Source: DATGZX01 sp035296965 (GTDB taxonomy: Bacteria > Planctomycetota > Planctomycetia > Gemmatales > Gemmataceae). Taken from it: a stretch of DNA of 21,773 nucleotides. Under the pieces are notes generated by a model, which made no database searches, was not told the DNA's origin, and saw only the letters and a list, made by a program, of their open reading frames with translations. Shown here piece after piece: positions 21,606 through 21,773 of the stretch. Position 1 is the first letter of the stretch, and each line of letters starts with the position of its first letter. The translations under genes were made by a program, and so were the position numbers. The stretch lies in NCBI GenBank assembly GCA_035296965.1, contig DATGZX010000073.1, forward strand, positions 1-21,773. The letters are read 5' to 3'.

Positions 21606-21773
21606 TGCGCTGTGACCCGCATGCCTGCAAACACTAGCCCATGTTTAACAGGTGCTGAAGGCCCAACTGGCGTTCGCCCTGATTTTTCCGCATCGCAGAC
21701 CTCCATTTCGCAAAACACATAGTGACAATATCAGCTGCGTTCTCCTGGGATTATCGTAAGATTTCACATGATT

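Overview
The window is GC-rich bacterial chromosome (roughly 60 % GC by eye). Most genes are tightly packed on the minus strand, and most start behind a strong AAGGAGG-type ribosome binding site. No rRNA, tRNA or other taxonomic anchor is present. The gene mix (long HPF fused to a cold-shock domain, tandem Hsp20s, a giant CheB-CheR-PAS kinase, stand-alone receivers, IS1595 with cargo) fits an environmental bacterium such as a planctomycete, but that assignment is a weak inference.

Layout. 1-700: a broken end of a D-2-hydroxyacid dehydrogenase, a 12-bp tandem repeat and no recognisable gene after that. 708-6441 (minus): a stress and maintenance block with a PNPOx-like flavoprotein, HPF-CSD, DUF488, the RtcB RNA ligase with its activator archease, a phosphoribosyltransferase, an MTH1187-type thiamine-binding protein, a YbaK-type deacylase and a CBS-pair protein. 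6505-12255 (minus): a PRPP synthetase remnant, a small helical protein, DUF2267, a trypsin-fold pseudoprotease, three Hsp20 chaperones, a sensorless histidine kinase, a BON-like protein and a universal stress protein. 12256-13230: a gene graveyard holding remnants of csrA (tentative), a response regulator and a thiamine-binding protein. 13275-17993 (minus): a NarL-type regulator overlapping a CheB-CheR-PAS-histidine kinase fusion. 18172-20210: a complete IS1595-family element carrying three cargo genes. 20242-21578 (plus): three stand-alone receiver proteins, followed by a hairpin.

How it fits together. Ribosome hibernation (HPF), RNA repair (RtcB/archease), misacylated-tRNA clearance (YbaK), chaperones (Hsp20, Usp) and nucleotide salvage (PRTase, former PRPP synthetase) look like a dormancy or stress-survival island, with a two-component system and receivers beside it. 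That theme is inferred from gene content.

Most notable points. (1) The IS1595 element has exact ends: an 8-bp target duplication and a 28-bp inverted repeat with one mismatch. Each inverted repeat carries a near-consensus -35 box of an inward promoter. The element encodes an MltR-like protein and two small unknown proteins. (2) A decayed paralogue of the interrupted regulator locus lies 5 kb away and preserves the empty insertion site. (3) The trypsin-fold protein has lost its catalytic His and Ser. (4) The CheB domain has His in place of its catalytic Asp, and its N-terminus is out of frame with the only good start codon. (5) A conserved FPASD-motif small protein is fused in frame upstream of the phosphoribosyltransferase.
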